DNA of 64,000 bases from Tigriopus japonicus (GCA_010645155.1 JAAGOF010000288.1:563328-627327), one strand, 5' to 3'; counted from the stretch's first letter, positions 12,057 through 24,189 are shown. The notes: generated from the letters alone by a model not told the origin. Made by a program: numbers and translations.

Positions 12057-13164
12057 CAGGCGAGTCTCTTTTTAAGCAACTTTTCTGTCAGCGGCAAAAT
12101 GTTGCTTATATCGTGAATTTTCTTATATTGAGACTCAAGAAAATTGGCTCAAGAAACGATAAAAAATACTGGATACTACTAGAGGAGTTTACATCACCTT
12201 TTTATAACCTTATAAGCTTACTTTCAATACAAAAAAGTGACAATGACCATAGTAAAATTTAGCTTTTAAAAGTAGTCATTAGAACACACAAATTGACATT
12301 ACAAGTGCATGCATTTATATCTCCATTACAAAACTTACGAACTTGTTTCAATTTCAATTTGACAGAAAAAATGAAAGAAGAAAGTACAATGTTGTCATCA
12401 TGATTGGTATACAGGGACAAACAACTTCTTATAAAATTTGAGCCTTCCACGCTTCCAACCTGACGAGTTTTTTTTGCTATTTTTTGGAATATCTCAACAA
12501 AAAATCTTCTATTCTCAGTTTGACCTTAAATTACTTTAAATTAGAGACACTTTCTTGGGTTGACAAGACACTTCCTTGGGTTACTTATTTTTAGTAGGCT
12601 TTGCTTCGCGAGACACAATTTTTTTTTCACTCTCAAGCATTGCACATCTGTTGGTGAAACTAATTTATGCTTATATTATTTTGTATAATTGTCGATAAAT
12701 TAAATTTTTAAACTTAATGTCTTGAAAATAGTTCTTGTTGAGCGGCATTTTGGACAATTTTTAGTGATTTTAGGGTTAAAAATGTAATTTTTTCGTTCTT
12801 TCGACTCGAACTTGAAAAGTGCAAGTTTTTTGTCAAAATAGTGCAAGGCGCTAGAGCCCAAAAAAAGTAGGCAAAGGGGACCCCCAAAAGGGCAAAATTT
12901 GCGCAAAAGCGCAAGATATGGAAGCATTGCATCGATCGTTTTGGAAATGCTTCGTTGTTGTTTTTTGTCGTTTTGTGCTTTGACCAATTAAAGCAAGAGA
13001 AGTATGCCAAAACTTTGAGAATATTTTTTATATTGAGATTGAGGAAAAATGGAAAATTTTTTATATCGAGAATTTTTATGTAGTAAAATTTTGGTCAGTG
13101 CGGAAAAGTTGCTTATATCGCAAAAATTGCTTAGACTGAGATTGCTTAAATCGAGATTCGACTG
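12057..13164. mobile_element. Tigger/pogo-like non-autonomous element
   Basis: The left end is CAGGCGAGTCTCTTTTTAAG. The right end, reverse complemented, is CAGTCGAATCTCGATTTAAG, giving an imperfect terminal inverted repeat. Both sides have TA (12,055-12,056 and 13,165-13,166), as expected for Tc1/mariner/pogo elements. The CAGTCGAATCTCGATTTAAGC type of end is characteristic of Tigger/pogo-like families. The 1.1-kb interior has no recognisable transposase; the longest minus-strand frames (12,700-13,010) look like chance. Confidence 0.65.
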
Positions 13165-14831
13165 TACATATTTCAACTTCTTTTGCCAGTTCATTTTCTA
13201 TATTTTAAGGTTATGTTTAATTTCAGGTTAAGGAATTTTGTGATATGGAAATAATTGATTTAGTGTAGGTTAAAATGTAAATAGGATTTGAGTGGCAAAA
13301 GGTTTAAGAATAAAATGTCCTCAACTTTAAAGCAGAATTATGGCCATTTTGTCAGCACTATTTTTTTCTGGGCTCAAAATCTTGATTGACGATAAAAATC
13401 ATTGATGGCATGAGTAGAGACCATAATAGGAAGTGCTTTTCCTCCAGGTTTTCTCAAATTAAATATGAATTTGAAAATGTCCAAGTATGAAAACATGCAC
13501 AAAAGAGCAATTAGCAATATGGCGATTCCGGTTATTGGTATTCCGAAACTCGCTATTTCAAAGATTTGGTCCAGCTTACGTACATCTTTGAAGTTTAGGC
13601 GTGCCTTGTTGCCCTCCACTGGTTTGATTAACCAAAGGGGGCGTGACAGCCTTTTCAAATCCTCCCCGAGATGTCTCTTCCATTGTTGGCAATTTATGCG
13701 GCATCTTCACACACTCGAACATATAGCATCACTTTGAAAAACACCGATAATCGAAAACACATGTTCCATGTGGACTCAGACACCTCTGGAATGATATTCA
13801 CGGACACAAACGTCACACAAAGAAGAACAACAAGAACTCTTATTCATGAGTTTCTAAGCTGGCACATGACAATTGACGAACTGTGGAGTTTCGCAAGCAT
13901 TGCATTTTCAATGTCCCTTGAGAGAAAGAGACCCAAATCTTGCTTTTGTTTACATGGCTAGTAACCAAATCTTTGGCGGTTAGCCAAGAAACGACTAAAA
14001 CAACATCTTCAAGTGTGTGTTGGTGCAAATCGGATTTTAGTAAGTCTTGGCAAAGTAATACTCCAACTTGTTTATTCTTTTGCCATCATGTTTAATCCAG
14101 TTCCATCCGGGTAAAGGCTCTCAATGCTTTCGAGGTCATTACGCAAAAGTCGCACCAAACTTTAAACTTACTTCAGTAGAAGATCAGCACGTTATTAACA
14201 CCTTGATTTTTCAAAAATCAGCTGACTGATGAGCTCAACAAGGCCGGAAAGGATGGCCCACTTTAGCACTTGTCGTCGCACAAAATAAAAGTCATTTTGG
14301 AAAGAGGCCAGTTTGCCCTCATTTCTGGGTTCTCGTGGAAGTGAAACTGACTGACTGACGTGCGAGAAGCTCTACAACCCGACATTCAATCTCCATTGTA
14401 CGGAGAGTGTAAAGCGTAGAGCCCACACACATAATAATATATGGGAATGTACTCCTATACGTATTGAGAGTAGAGGGCTAGAATGAGACATGGGGAAGTT
14501 GTACTAGATGAGGCCAGTCTGGATTTGCAAAAGCACTCACAACCGCTTTGATCAATTTTGAGACAGTATGATTGTGAATGACATGGCCTTTGACTTGAAG
14601 ATACCTTTCGGAGCAATACAAAGCTAATTGACAACAAAAGGTTTGCATTTGTTGAGCTCTTTGAGTGCCGTCCAAAAACTTTTGCTAAGAAGCCTTCTAC
14701 AACCGTCAAACAATTGGAGTACATTTGTACAGGTTGATTTAAAAACGCCTTTAATATTTTTCTTGCAAATATCTGTAGCTAAATTTACAACGGCACAACC
14801 TTGCAACCACTCACCTTGATAGGTCTCTCGC
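13165..14831. other. Mostly non-coding; possible membrane-segment exon
   Basis: A minus-strand frame at 13,374-13,658 contains a hydrophobic run (FGIPITGIAILLIALLCMF) that could span a membrane. In another frame just upstream an ATG in good context (about 13,682) opens a Thr/Gln/Gly-rich peptide that ends at a GTACGT/GTAAGC donor-like site. The two do not join by an ordinary intron (they would be about 30 nt apart), so I do not call a gene. The rest shows nothing recognisable. Confidence 0.3.
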
Positions 14832-15101
14832 AATGGACGAGTGTATACCAACGATTTCAGCTGAGGATTCTGGGGCCAAAATGACTAGGGATGGGTCAGA
14901 ATTAGGTTTGGACATTTCATAGTTTTAATTTGCTTCGTGAGGAAAAAATTCTTATTTGAATTGATTGTCATAATTAGGAAACGAGTTGGGCTCACGAATT
15001 TTGATTAAATTTCGTGAAGGGTGAGTCTTGACTCCGACGCATCCCTAGCCATTTTGGCCCCAGAATCCCCAGCTGAATTCGTTCGATTACACTCATCCAT
15101 T
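14832..15101. mobile_element. MITE with long inverted ends, copy A1
   Basis: The left arm (14,832-14,907) reads AATGGACGAGTG, then CAGCTGAGGATTCTGGGGCC and AAAATGACTAGGGATG. The right arm (about 15,030-15,101) is its reverse complement with scattered mismatches. The element is about 270 bp, without an open frame, and is related to the copy at 60,093-60,420. No clear target duplication could be assigned, so the superfamily is undecided. Confidence 0.7.
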
Positions 15102-15162
15102 CATGATGTGGATGCATGGTATGAGACTCAAATTTTTATTTCATTCTCTAGCCATCAATTCA

Positions 15163-15450
15163 AACTTAGAAAGTTGTGTATTTGCAAAACACCAAAAATT
15201 GCTTCCAGTTTGTCACAACGGTGTTCAAAAATTCTAAAGTCTGAAAGCTTTCCCATCCCCTTTTTAAAGGTCTTAAATTGATCACTCTGATTTGTTTGAC
15301 TGCCCCTCTTGCCTTCTCCTTTTCCCTTTTTCTTTTTCCTTAAATGTAGAGGGTGACTAATTTTGAAAGTGAAGTTGATATTTTAAGCCTGTAATGACTT
15401 CAAACGAGGCAAAAATCTTGATGTCTCTAAAATTTAAGACTAATTCCTCA
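15163..15450. repeat. Repeat flank also present at 24.2-24.9 kb
   Basis: The stretch with GTGTTCAAAAATTCTAAAGTC and TGTAGAGGGTGACTAATTTTG matches, with many substitutions, 24,190-24,320 and 24,795-24,880. The homology resumes at about 16,930-16,990 (CGCTTGAGGTCGCTT) against 24,995-25,040. The transposase lies between these two flanks here and is missing in the other copy. Confidence 0.6.
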
Positions 15451-15529
15451 TACAATAATCAACAACTTGCAGTTGACTGCCGCCAATTTCAAATCACTGG
15501 GGATGTACGAGAAGCATTCAAACTTACCA

Positions 15530-16760
15530 AAGTGAAGGGTTGTTTTTAGGAATTTCTCTACATGTACACTGTGACATGAAAGTTTTAACACCATGTTTAT
15601 GAGCTTCTACAGGAAAAAACAAACAAATGAAAGTTGATGTTCTAATAGTTGGTTTTATCCTCCTTCCTTGCTTTGACCTGGGCCAATCTCTTAGGCATAA
15701 CTTCAAGAGCAAATCTTCATTTAAGGTTGCCCAAGCTTTTTCCAAGTGTCTTTCAATCCTTCCAGGGTTGTTTGGGGAGGGAGCTTGTCGACCTCTTCTT
15801 TAAGGATGGACCATAAATTTTCCATAAGATTGAGGTTTGGAGAATTTCCTGGCCATTCCCCCCCTTCCTCCAATACTGTGGAAAATTTGAATCAAGCCAT
15901 CTGTAGTTTGTCAGGGTGCAATGAGGCGGCGCTGAATCTTGCATGAAAAAAGCTTTTGACACGTCTGGCACAATTTGGCGTTCCAGAATCGATCCCATTG
16001 TCCTGTTTCTGTTGATGGCCTCCAATCCTTCCTTGGCCAGGCTCTTCTCCCGGTAGTACTCTTGGTCGAAATTGCATTTAAGGGGCACAAAGTGCAATCT
16101 GGATACTCCACTGGATGAAAACATCCCCCCAGACGATAACCTTGGGGCTGTGCTTCACAAGTTCATTGGGGACAAGTTCTGCTGAATTGCTCGCCCAAAC
16201 TCAATCAGTGGCAGAATTGGACTTTGGAAAAAGGTAAAAGAAGCTCTCATCACTCCATATGACGTTTTTCCACTCGTCATCAGTCCAATGAGCATGGTTC
16301 TGGACGAATTTTACACAAGCTTTCTTCATTTTTTCTGTCAACCGGGGTTTTTGGGGATGGACCAGAGATTTGGGGCTCATCTCACACTTCAAATGGCGTC
16401 GTAGAGTCTCACAAGATACTGGATGGCCACTCTGAGTCAATCTTGATGCCAACTTTTGCATTGATTGTCTCCTCTTTCCAATCCTCTTGGTTATGACAAT
16501 TTTGGCAGTGCTGTAAATTGCTGATGGTCTTCCAGACTGAGGCTTGTCTTTAAGGGTTTTGGCCATCCTAGTTGCGCTTGCAACAGTGCTTTACAGAGCT
16601 CAATGAGACCCCCAGGGTCTTGGCAACCTCTACTTGGGTTTTACCGGCCTCCATCATCCCAACGGCCCGAGAACGGGTCTTGACTTTCTCCATGACTGAA
16701 AAATCTGGACATCGCATTTTTTTTGGAAAGGATATCAAATGAATTGAGGTCACCGTTGCT
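15530..16760 (-). pseudogene. Degenerate Tc1/mariner transposase
   Basis: A broken DDE transposase read in order on the minus strand. A helix-turn-helix (about 16,570-16,720) has RAVGMMEAGKTQVEVAKTLG. A second DNA-binding part (16,400-16,566) has SGRPSA. The catalytic core has WSDES (first Asp, about 16,235), MQDSAPPH (second Asp, about 15,930) and SPNLNLMENLWSILK (about 15,820, glutamate position). These parts lie in different frames: a stop and shift at 16,566, a stop near 16,200, and shifts near 15,880 and 15,745. The element is therefore inactive. Spacing and motifs fit the Tc1-like DD34E group. Terminal inverted repeats were not found. Confidence 0.88.
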
Positions 16761-16771
16761 TAAGATGCTGA

Positions 16772-18727
16772 TCATAGGTTAGTTCTGTTACAAAGACTTT
16801 GCTTAGTTCGTTGACAATCCGAATATTGATATTTTAGAAAAACAAAAAAAATGTATTGAGTCGTAGGGTATGTCGGGAAGTTTAAATTTTGCGGAGGTGT
16901 CAAAACTTTCTTGTCACATAGTACATTCCAAAAAATGCGATAAATGCCGCTTGAGGTCGCTTCTTTCGACTGTCTTATTGAATGCTTTGTGGAACTCCCC
17001 ACATAGATAAATGAAATAGAGATATCTCAATTTTGACGTCGCCAAAACCGCCCTCTATGAGGGATTACCTAACAACATTGTTAAAAATGATGGTTTCATA
17101 AGGAACGTCATAGATGGGGCTACCTTGTTTGTAACGCAAATATCCCTTTTCAAGTTTGATTCTCAGAGTCAATCCCGAAAATACAGCCTGAGTCATCTAG
17201 AGGTCACGGATCAAACAACTGTCGCCGTAGTCTGCCTGCTTAGCTAGAACTGAGAAGTCTGGGGCTAGTTTGTGCTCCCCATTGCATCTCACCAGGTTGA
17301 CTAAAACACGTTTATTCCTCGAACCTCCGAGGAATTCTTCATCAAGTTATATATTCATTGCCAAAATCTTTTCTGAAGTCGGATAATTTAATATTTTGAC
17401 TTTGATCCCTCGGTCATATTGCTTGTTAAATTATAAGATGATATTGATACTTTTAACAAATTAAGATTTCTAAGATTTTTCATAAGGCATTTTTCTGCTT
17501 TGTGATGCATTGCAAATCCATAGACTCAATTGAATATTGGATGATGTCTATGGGATGTTTTGGAAATTAAAAAAAAAAAACATTTTTGCCATTGGTATTG
17601 CGTGATGACTTTCACAAGCCTGACAAAGAATGTTGCCAAGCTCTATTGAGATTTCTATACCCAAACATGTTCTGTCAGTTCAGGTTTCCAAACTATCATT
17701 GATCAGTTATATGAGGGAAGTTGTTGAGGAAAGAATTTTTGGCATATTGTTCTTTAATCGCATTCATTTACTAACCTACATTTGCAGTTTCATTTGCGTG
17801 GTTTTATATTCTGAATATGAATATGGCATTACGGGAGTGTTTTATTTTGATAACAAAAACATTCATTTAACATACGGCTTGTTGTCTCATGATGGACTGA
17901 AAGACACTAAATCTGAAACGTTCGTGGTTTGAACGAATCTCTCCGTATAATTAACCAAGGACATCTAGAATAGGAAATTCTAGATGTCCGTGAATTAACA
18001 AACCAGTACAAAAGATGTTTAAGAGCCTGTGTCATTTTTCTCTATTTCTTCTTTTGTTAATATAGGACTTTTTGGGTGCCAAATCACGATTTTTGTAATA
18101 AAAAGATAAAGTTTAAAACTAAATCGGAAGACTTGGTTTTCATTAAAAGTGAGAAATATGACATTTATCTCCACGAGAAAGCAAGTATAAACAGGGAAAG
18201 AATACTCTTAAAAAGTAAATAACATATGACAGTACGCGTTATAATTTATCTTAAGGAACAGAAATATGTTTATCAAGAAGTGATATTATTGATTGCTATA
18301 AATCGGACGATGTGTGGCATATGAATTATCTACATATATATTTTTTAAAAATTGCAAGAGTCGAACATCGCATTGAAGCCGTTGAATGTTTTGGCTTTCT
18401 TGACGAGAAAATCCGTAAGGAATGTCAACCCAAAGTGTTTGAAATGGCTTTTGAGTTTGGATCGAAATACCCAACACATGTTGACATGTTATGGACCCAC
18501 AATCAAATGGGGAACATCTTGATTTTTATTGTGATAAATAAGTCAGGTCTGGGGAAGAAGTGATGTACCTCAAAACCTGTTAAGATCAATGTTATTTTAA
18601 AACTTTTTAATCAATATTCAGTCTGTTTAATTACTTGTTGAATTGCAATTCGACGAAAGTATATTTATCAATAGGAGAGTTTAGTTGGAACGATCCGTTT
18701 TGACTCAAAAAGCCCACCAACGCGACA
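16772..18727. other. Non-coding stretch with short palindrome
   Basis: No supported exon. A 100-codon plus-strand frame at 17,630-17,932 is AT-rich and has no motif. The stretch holds the GGACATCTAGAAT palindrome at 17,950-17,998, listed separately. Confidence 0.45.
17950..17998. repeat. Short palindrome GGACATCTAGAAT/ATTCTAGATGTCC
   Basis: Two arms containing AAGGACATCTAGAAT and ATTCTAGATGTCCGTG face each other with almost no spacer, flanked by TTAA-containing sequence. The same arm occurs near 19,069 (forward) and 21,952 (reverse). It could be two transposon ends joined after internal deletion. Confidence 0.6.
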
Positions 18728-20766
18728 ATTATATCTAGGGCCCGGATTTGAACTTGATTTTTTCGGGCCAAAAAATTGATTTTTAAATTGATCAAAATCG
18801 GAAAAAAATTGATCATTATCATAAAATACTTGAGCAAAAATAAAAAATAATTGACTTCAATTTTATAAAACGAAAACGATATGGGAACATTGACATGAAA
18901 ATCGCAATAAAAAGTTGAAGAGTACATGATTGAAGCAAAAATGGAGCTTGAATAAACCAATCCTAAATTACAAATTGGGTTTTAACCAAGTTGCATAATC
19001 CGTTTTCTTTATATAGGTATAAACAAAAGGTTCTAGAGTATGCTACGCTCACGATACACCAAACCAAGAACATCTAGAATAGAGGTGGACTTTTCACGGC
19101 ACGGCAAAACTGGCCGGAGGTGAGCCAAATCAAGTGAAAGGCAAGGATCGAATGCCAATTCAGCCGGAAATTTAGAGCAGCCTCTTTGGTCTTCTGGCTA
19201 ACTTGGCTGGGCGAACTGCCAAAGATGAGGCCTCTTCTAGATTAAGGGTTGCTTGATGCAACTGTTGCAATGTTCAAAATGACTTTAAGATGCTCATTGA
19301 TTGGCCCCAAGAGCAATAATTGGTTTGAATGTTATACAAAGGTGACTTAACTTATTGTTTTGCCACACTTTAAGTCAGCTGGTCTGTCCTAATTTGTTGG
19401 TTCAAATATAATTAATCTTAAGAAGACAACGTGCCACAGGATCCCTGAAGAGAAAAGATGAAAATCAAAAATGGTGACCAAAACAATCAGAATATTGTTA
19501 AGAACTTATTTTGCAACATATTGGACAAAACCTGTCAATGTAAAGTGTAATGAACTTTAAAGCCTTTTGTGAGTGTTCAAATAATTTGTCTGAAAATAGG
19601 ATCCAGAATGGCATAAGGTTTTTTCTTAGTTTTGATTAGAAGATCACATAATCCAGCCTTTCTTCAAACTTTCAAGACACCACAATTGAGGCTTGTCAAG
19701 TAAAAATCTGCTTGCTTTTTCGACTAATATCAATGAAGACCTTTCAAATAAAATCATTCAGACCGTAAGTGTCTTTCAATAGTCTTAAAACACTACAAGA
19801 TTGATTTTGTGTGCAGTTTTTCTGATTTGCGGGAGACACCCTGAAGAAGGAAAACAAGCTCAGTTGTTTTAAGTCGTGCAACAAAGTTCATGTGGCTCAT
19901 AATTTATAAAGAGTGTTTTAGTGTCTATTTTCCAATGCATCATCATTCCCTAATCAGTGTGTTTTGTTTAAAGTCTTGTAGTGTCTTAGAAAGCTCTCTA
20001 GGTGCTCAATGTTCTCATGAATATCAGAAGTGCGAGGCCGGCCTCTCAGAAAGCTAACTGAATGAAGGTAAGACGATTAAAACTTTTTTTGAGGATTATG
20101 ATAAAGTTACTTAAAGTGTAAATATTATAAAAGTGTAGCCTGTGCAAAGGAATCTGTTCGTCTGAAGTCTCTTCATCGCTTGCGCAAGTCCAGAGTAGCT
20201 CTACTCTATTTCCGCGCCCTGTTGTCTTCCTTCGCTCAGCTCTTGCTACCCTCGTTCGGTGTCGTCTTGCTTAAAAATGCCACGCAAATTCATCTTGAAA
20301 ATGGATTAGGAACCATATTTCCCCCGGAAATTCTCCCCCGGACTAAAACGCGGAGTTTCATCACGCTCATTCAAGAAACAACTTGAACAACATAACGGCG
20401 TTTTTTTTGAGCTTATCTGTTACCCGGCTTGAACAATTTACATAGATTTTGCTCATCCACGCCTTATCCTGAACTTAATTAAGACATGGCAATCTTTATT
20501 GCTTATTAGAAATCGATTTTTTTAAGGGTTGTCACCTTGGCATAAATTCATGTTCTAGAATTGATGGTTTCATCTTCGAATTTCTTTTATTGTACGATCG
20601 TGTCATTGATTTCAGGACAATCTAAGTATGGTTAAGAGTTGTTCAAGCAGTTTTAAGTAGTGAATTTGCGTGTGGGTTAAGGTCCATATGCCATAAGATA
20701 GACTTGCACCTTATAATTATAATTGATATTGATGCAAACAAGTTGAAAATCTAGATTTCAGACCTA

Positions 20767-20848
20767 AGGAGGCATTACAAAATTAGTGTTTTGCTTGAAA
20801 AATGCATTTTGTCATTCAAATATTCCAAAAGTGTATCCCAAACCGTTG
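20767..20848 (+). repeat. Direct repeat, left copy
   Basis: An 82-bp stretch starting GAGGCATTACAAAATTAGTG and ending at CCCAAACCGTTG recurs at 21,745-21,826 in the same orientation with few mismatches. The two copies bracket about 0.9 kb that contains the tRNA-derived SINE. Confidence 0.75.
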
Positions 20849-20911
20849 TCTGAAAATCATTTTATTTAAACTTAAGAATACTATGAGCTAGCATAAATAC
20901 TGTAATGTATA

Positions 20912-21107
20912 AGGAAGCCAGAGTGGTCGCGCGTACTAATGCGTTCTTATAAGAGCCGAGGGTAAAAAAAAGGGCTTCCCCAGACGGCGTAGGTTCGAAT
21001 CCTGTTGGGGATCGAATTGAAGCTGTCGGGAGAAATCCTTGTTTACAGGGAATCGCATTCCTTGTAGCGGTAGTAGAAAATCCGCAACAAACAAACAAAA
21101 AAAATAA
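20912..21107 (+). mobile_element. tRNA-derived SINE-like element
   Basis: The head has A-box-like AGAGTGGTCGCGCGT and a textbook B box, GGTTCGAATCC (20,992-21,002), spaced as in a class II (Ser/Leu-like) tRNA. The body runs about 100 bp further and ends in an A-rich CAAACAAACAAAAAAAATAAT tail near 21,107. The acceptor stem does not pair cleanly and no plausible anticodon arm remains, so it is not a working tRNA gene. It is typical of a Pol III SINE. Confidence 0.6.
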
Positions 21108-21744
21108 TATAATTCATCATATACGTACAATGTAATTATGGTCAAGGATGCCTAAATATCCAATTTTTGACTATTTTCCAACGTGCTCCCATTTTTGACA
21201 CACAAGGACTTTTAATTTGGCATAACCTTCTTTGCTTCTCTTCAGAACTTCATGATTTGAATTGTTATAGAATTTCATGAAAGACTAGTCTAACCTGGAT
21301 ATAAGAACATTCAACAGGAAAATATATCTTGGTATCACGTAAAATACATAGTGAAAGACTAGTCAGTTTTACTTTATTTGTTCATAATGCAATAGTATAT
21401 TAGAAAGATGTGTTTTAGAGACCAAATTAAAGATATGAGAACTGTTTCAAAATGTTAAAGTTGATTTTGATTCATATTGTCTCATTTCTATCGATCTATT
21501 GTCAGTTTATTTCTAGTTTAGCTTATTTTTTTGTAAGTTTCAATGACAGTCAAATTTGTCTTAATATTTTCATGTATTCATGTGTTTTCTATTCTTATTT
21601 TTTGTTTATGAGTTAGTTCAATGATCAGTATAAGTTCGAATGATGCAAATAAACCTTATTCATTGAAAAGGTGTGTTCTAGGCTGAGTAAGAGTTAAGAT
21701 AGTAGAATGTTCTAAGGGTGTTTTATCTGTTCATTGAAACCATG

Positions 21745-21826
21745 AAGAGGCATTACAAGTTTAGTGTTTTGCTTGAGTAATGCATTTTGTTATTCAAATA
21801 TTCCAGAAGTGTATCCCAAACCGTTG
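21745..21826 (+). repeat. Direct repeat, right copy
   Basis: The second copy of the 82-bp repeat described at 20,767-20,848. Confidence 0.75.
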
Positions 21827-22864
21827 CAAGTTGATGGATAATCATCAATTCTTTAAAAACTGAGACTTTCTACTTTCAAAAGCACGTTCTCTCCTCTTTT
21901 GCTTCTCCACTTGATCTTGGTCACCCCTGATTTGCCGTGCGCCGTCCAGGAAATTCTAGATGTCCGTGACCAAACCCTTTGGCAAGCACAGATAAGCTCA
22001 CATTGTTGAGAGGTTACTTTTAAGAGACATAGTATTGGAGAAATGGGCAGATGTTGGGTCTGAAGATGTCTGAACAAACTTTTTGAATTTCTTTTAAATA
22101 CAGGAAAAACTTGTTTTTAAACTGCTTTGAAAACATTTCTTAGTGCAATTTCTTATGTTCTAGCCTTGTTGGAAAAATATCACTATTCGTCTTGCGTAAT
22201 GGTCTGACTAGCTATATTAGAATAATAGAAATGTTTAAATTAGTTCATTGCAACTTGGCAAAGAGTGGTCTATGGCATAAAAAACGTTTTCAAAAGGTTC
22301 ACTTTTTTGCTTAACCTATGTATTTTTTTAGTCCATAGCTGGAAAAGCATAGATGTAGGTTAAAACCACTAACTTATTACATTTGACACTAGATTGTGAG
22401 GTGCCGGAGCAAGTGATAAACCATTTTTGTAAAATGAAATATAGTTGACTTAGCAAAAAAGAACAGCCACAAAATCCAGGTCACATCATGGGAAAAGAAT
22501 TTCAAGTTAAGAAGTAAATAGGTGGAAAGAGTTGAGTTTTGATTTGTTGAAGAAATAGATACACTTTCTATACGCCCAAAATAATTGGGATTTGCCAAAT
22601 TTTGCCCGAAAATTGAGACTTGACAAATTTTGCCCAAAATAATTGAATTTTGCCAATTTTTTCGCCAAAATCTGAGAAATGAGTCTCTTTTATACATGAA
22701 AGTGCGAAAAAAAATTGGAAATTTTCCCCAAATGCCAAAAAACTTGATTTTGGCTAAATTTTGCCGAAAAAATAAAAAAAAAATTGATCAAATTTTCCAG
22801 TTCAAATCCGGGCCCTAGTTATATCAAACAACTAATTTCCAAAGTGAAATATGCATCATGAACT

Positions 22865-22990
22865 TATATTTGGGGTCACTGTTAAGTCCTATTCTTGCAG
22901 TAGCACAAGGCTTCAATAAGAGCTTTTTATAGCTCTAAAAGTATATAACCCTGAAAGTGAATTTTGCTTAGTACTGACCCAACTAGTGTT
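22865..22990 (+). repeat. Dispersed repeat also found in PCCB last intron
   Basis: The block with GTTAAGTCCTATTCTTGCAG and TAGCACAAGGC, followed about 60 bp later by CTGACCCAACTAG, matches 26,017-26,120 (GTTAAGTCCTATTTTTGCAA, TAGCACAAGGC, TTGACCCAATTCC). Confidence 0.6.
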
Positions 22991-24189
22991 GAGAAATCAT
23001 CCTGAATTAACAGCACAAGCTTCGTTTGTATTTGATGGTTGTCCAAGAAGATAAATTTTCCCAGCATCTATATCTACCAAAACAGGAGCTGGATAAAGAA
23101 CTCAACCTTCGACGCTCTTGGCAAGGAGAAATAATGGATTGAACTTGTCATTATCACTGACTCGTCAAGAATCTTGTTTGTGGCTTCCAGGATGGACCGA
23201 GCGTATGTTATGCTTGTTCAAGGTAAAAACGCTTGATTGTTTTCAACAAGGTGGCTCTTCTTGTAAAACACGGTTACGCTTAAAGTAGACCTTCGGTAAT
23301 GAAATGCAATTTTCATGAGTAAGGCTTGGACAAAGTTCCAAAATGCAACTTGAACCAAAAATTGCAACTTATGTCCATTTTAGTTAAAGTCAGCGAATTT
23401 CGATTTTTTCGCAACATACATCAACATACAGAATTACCTGGAAAAGACATCTTTGAAAATCCCATAATATAATTGCAAAATAGATTGAACATCTCATTTT
23501 TAGAAGTATGTTCGACCTTTGGTGAAATTGTGCAGGCTTCACTCTTGTCCTGAACACTTCAAAAAAACAGCTTATTTGCCGAGAAAAAATTCGTTTTTGG
23601 GGTTTGAAACATTATTCGAGCTTTCACATGCAGCCTAAAAATCATCGCCAGAATTGCTCTAGTTAAAAACTAATAGCCTGAACACTCTCAACCCTAAACG
23701 AGACGAAAAAATATTTGGGACCTATAAGAGAGAAGACAATATAATATATAATTTCCCCTAAAATGTGTAGCAAATATAATGGAGTGCACTACCTAAAAAC
23801 AGTTTATGAGGTTTTTTGTTATTAAAATAGCTCCGACCCTTGCACCCTTCAATAAGAAAAAAAATCCTCGTCTCCTTCAGTTTAGTTCCAGCGCGGAGCA
23901 AATCTGAGATGTGGCGCCTTTTTTTTGCTTTGACATGATTTTATTTACCAGAAAGTTTGTTCTTCAACATAAATAGAAGAAAAACAAGCCTTTAACATGA
24001 TGTCTTTAGATTCACCAAGCCTTGTCTGGTTCAGCAGGAAATTTGAAGTTGGTTCGACGGAAAAAATTCCTTCTGCACACTGTAATTTATAATGAGAGGT
24101 TATTTTGATAATAATTCTTATAATAATATACATAAAATAGTTATGAAAATATTTTTAGCTAGCAAAAGGTCGAGCAGGATGCAAATAAG
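22991..24189. other. Intergenic, nothing recognised
   Basis: No exon or element that I can support. It lies between the hAT-bounded composite and the repeat at 24.2 kb. Confidence 0.5.

Larger units (their letters stand above)
18736..22817. mobile_element. 4.1-kb hAT-bounded composite element
   Basis: The ends are TAGGGCCCGGATTTGAAC (18,736) and its exact reverse complement ending at 22,817. The flanks ATTATATC (18,728-18,735) and GTTATATC (22,818-22,825) match at 7 of 8 bases, a hAT-type duplication. No transposase frame is visible inside. The interior has AT-rich subterminal zones, a pair of inverted GGACATCTAGAAT motifs (19,069 and 21,952), an 82-bp direct repeat and a SINE. It is best read as a non-autonomous hAT element that has received other insertions. 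Confidence 0.68.

Noticed and set aside
20912..21010. Functional tRNA gene
   Set aside because: The B box is perfect, but the acceptor stem and anticodon arm do not pair and an A-rich tail follows, so a SINE fits better.
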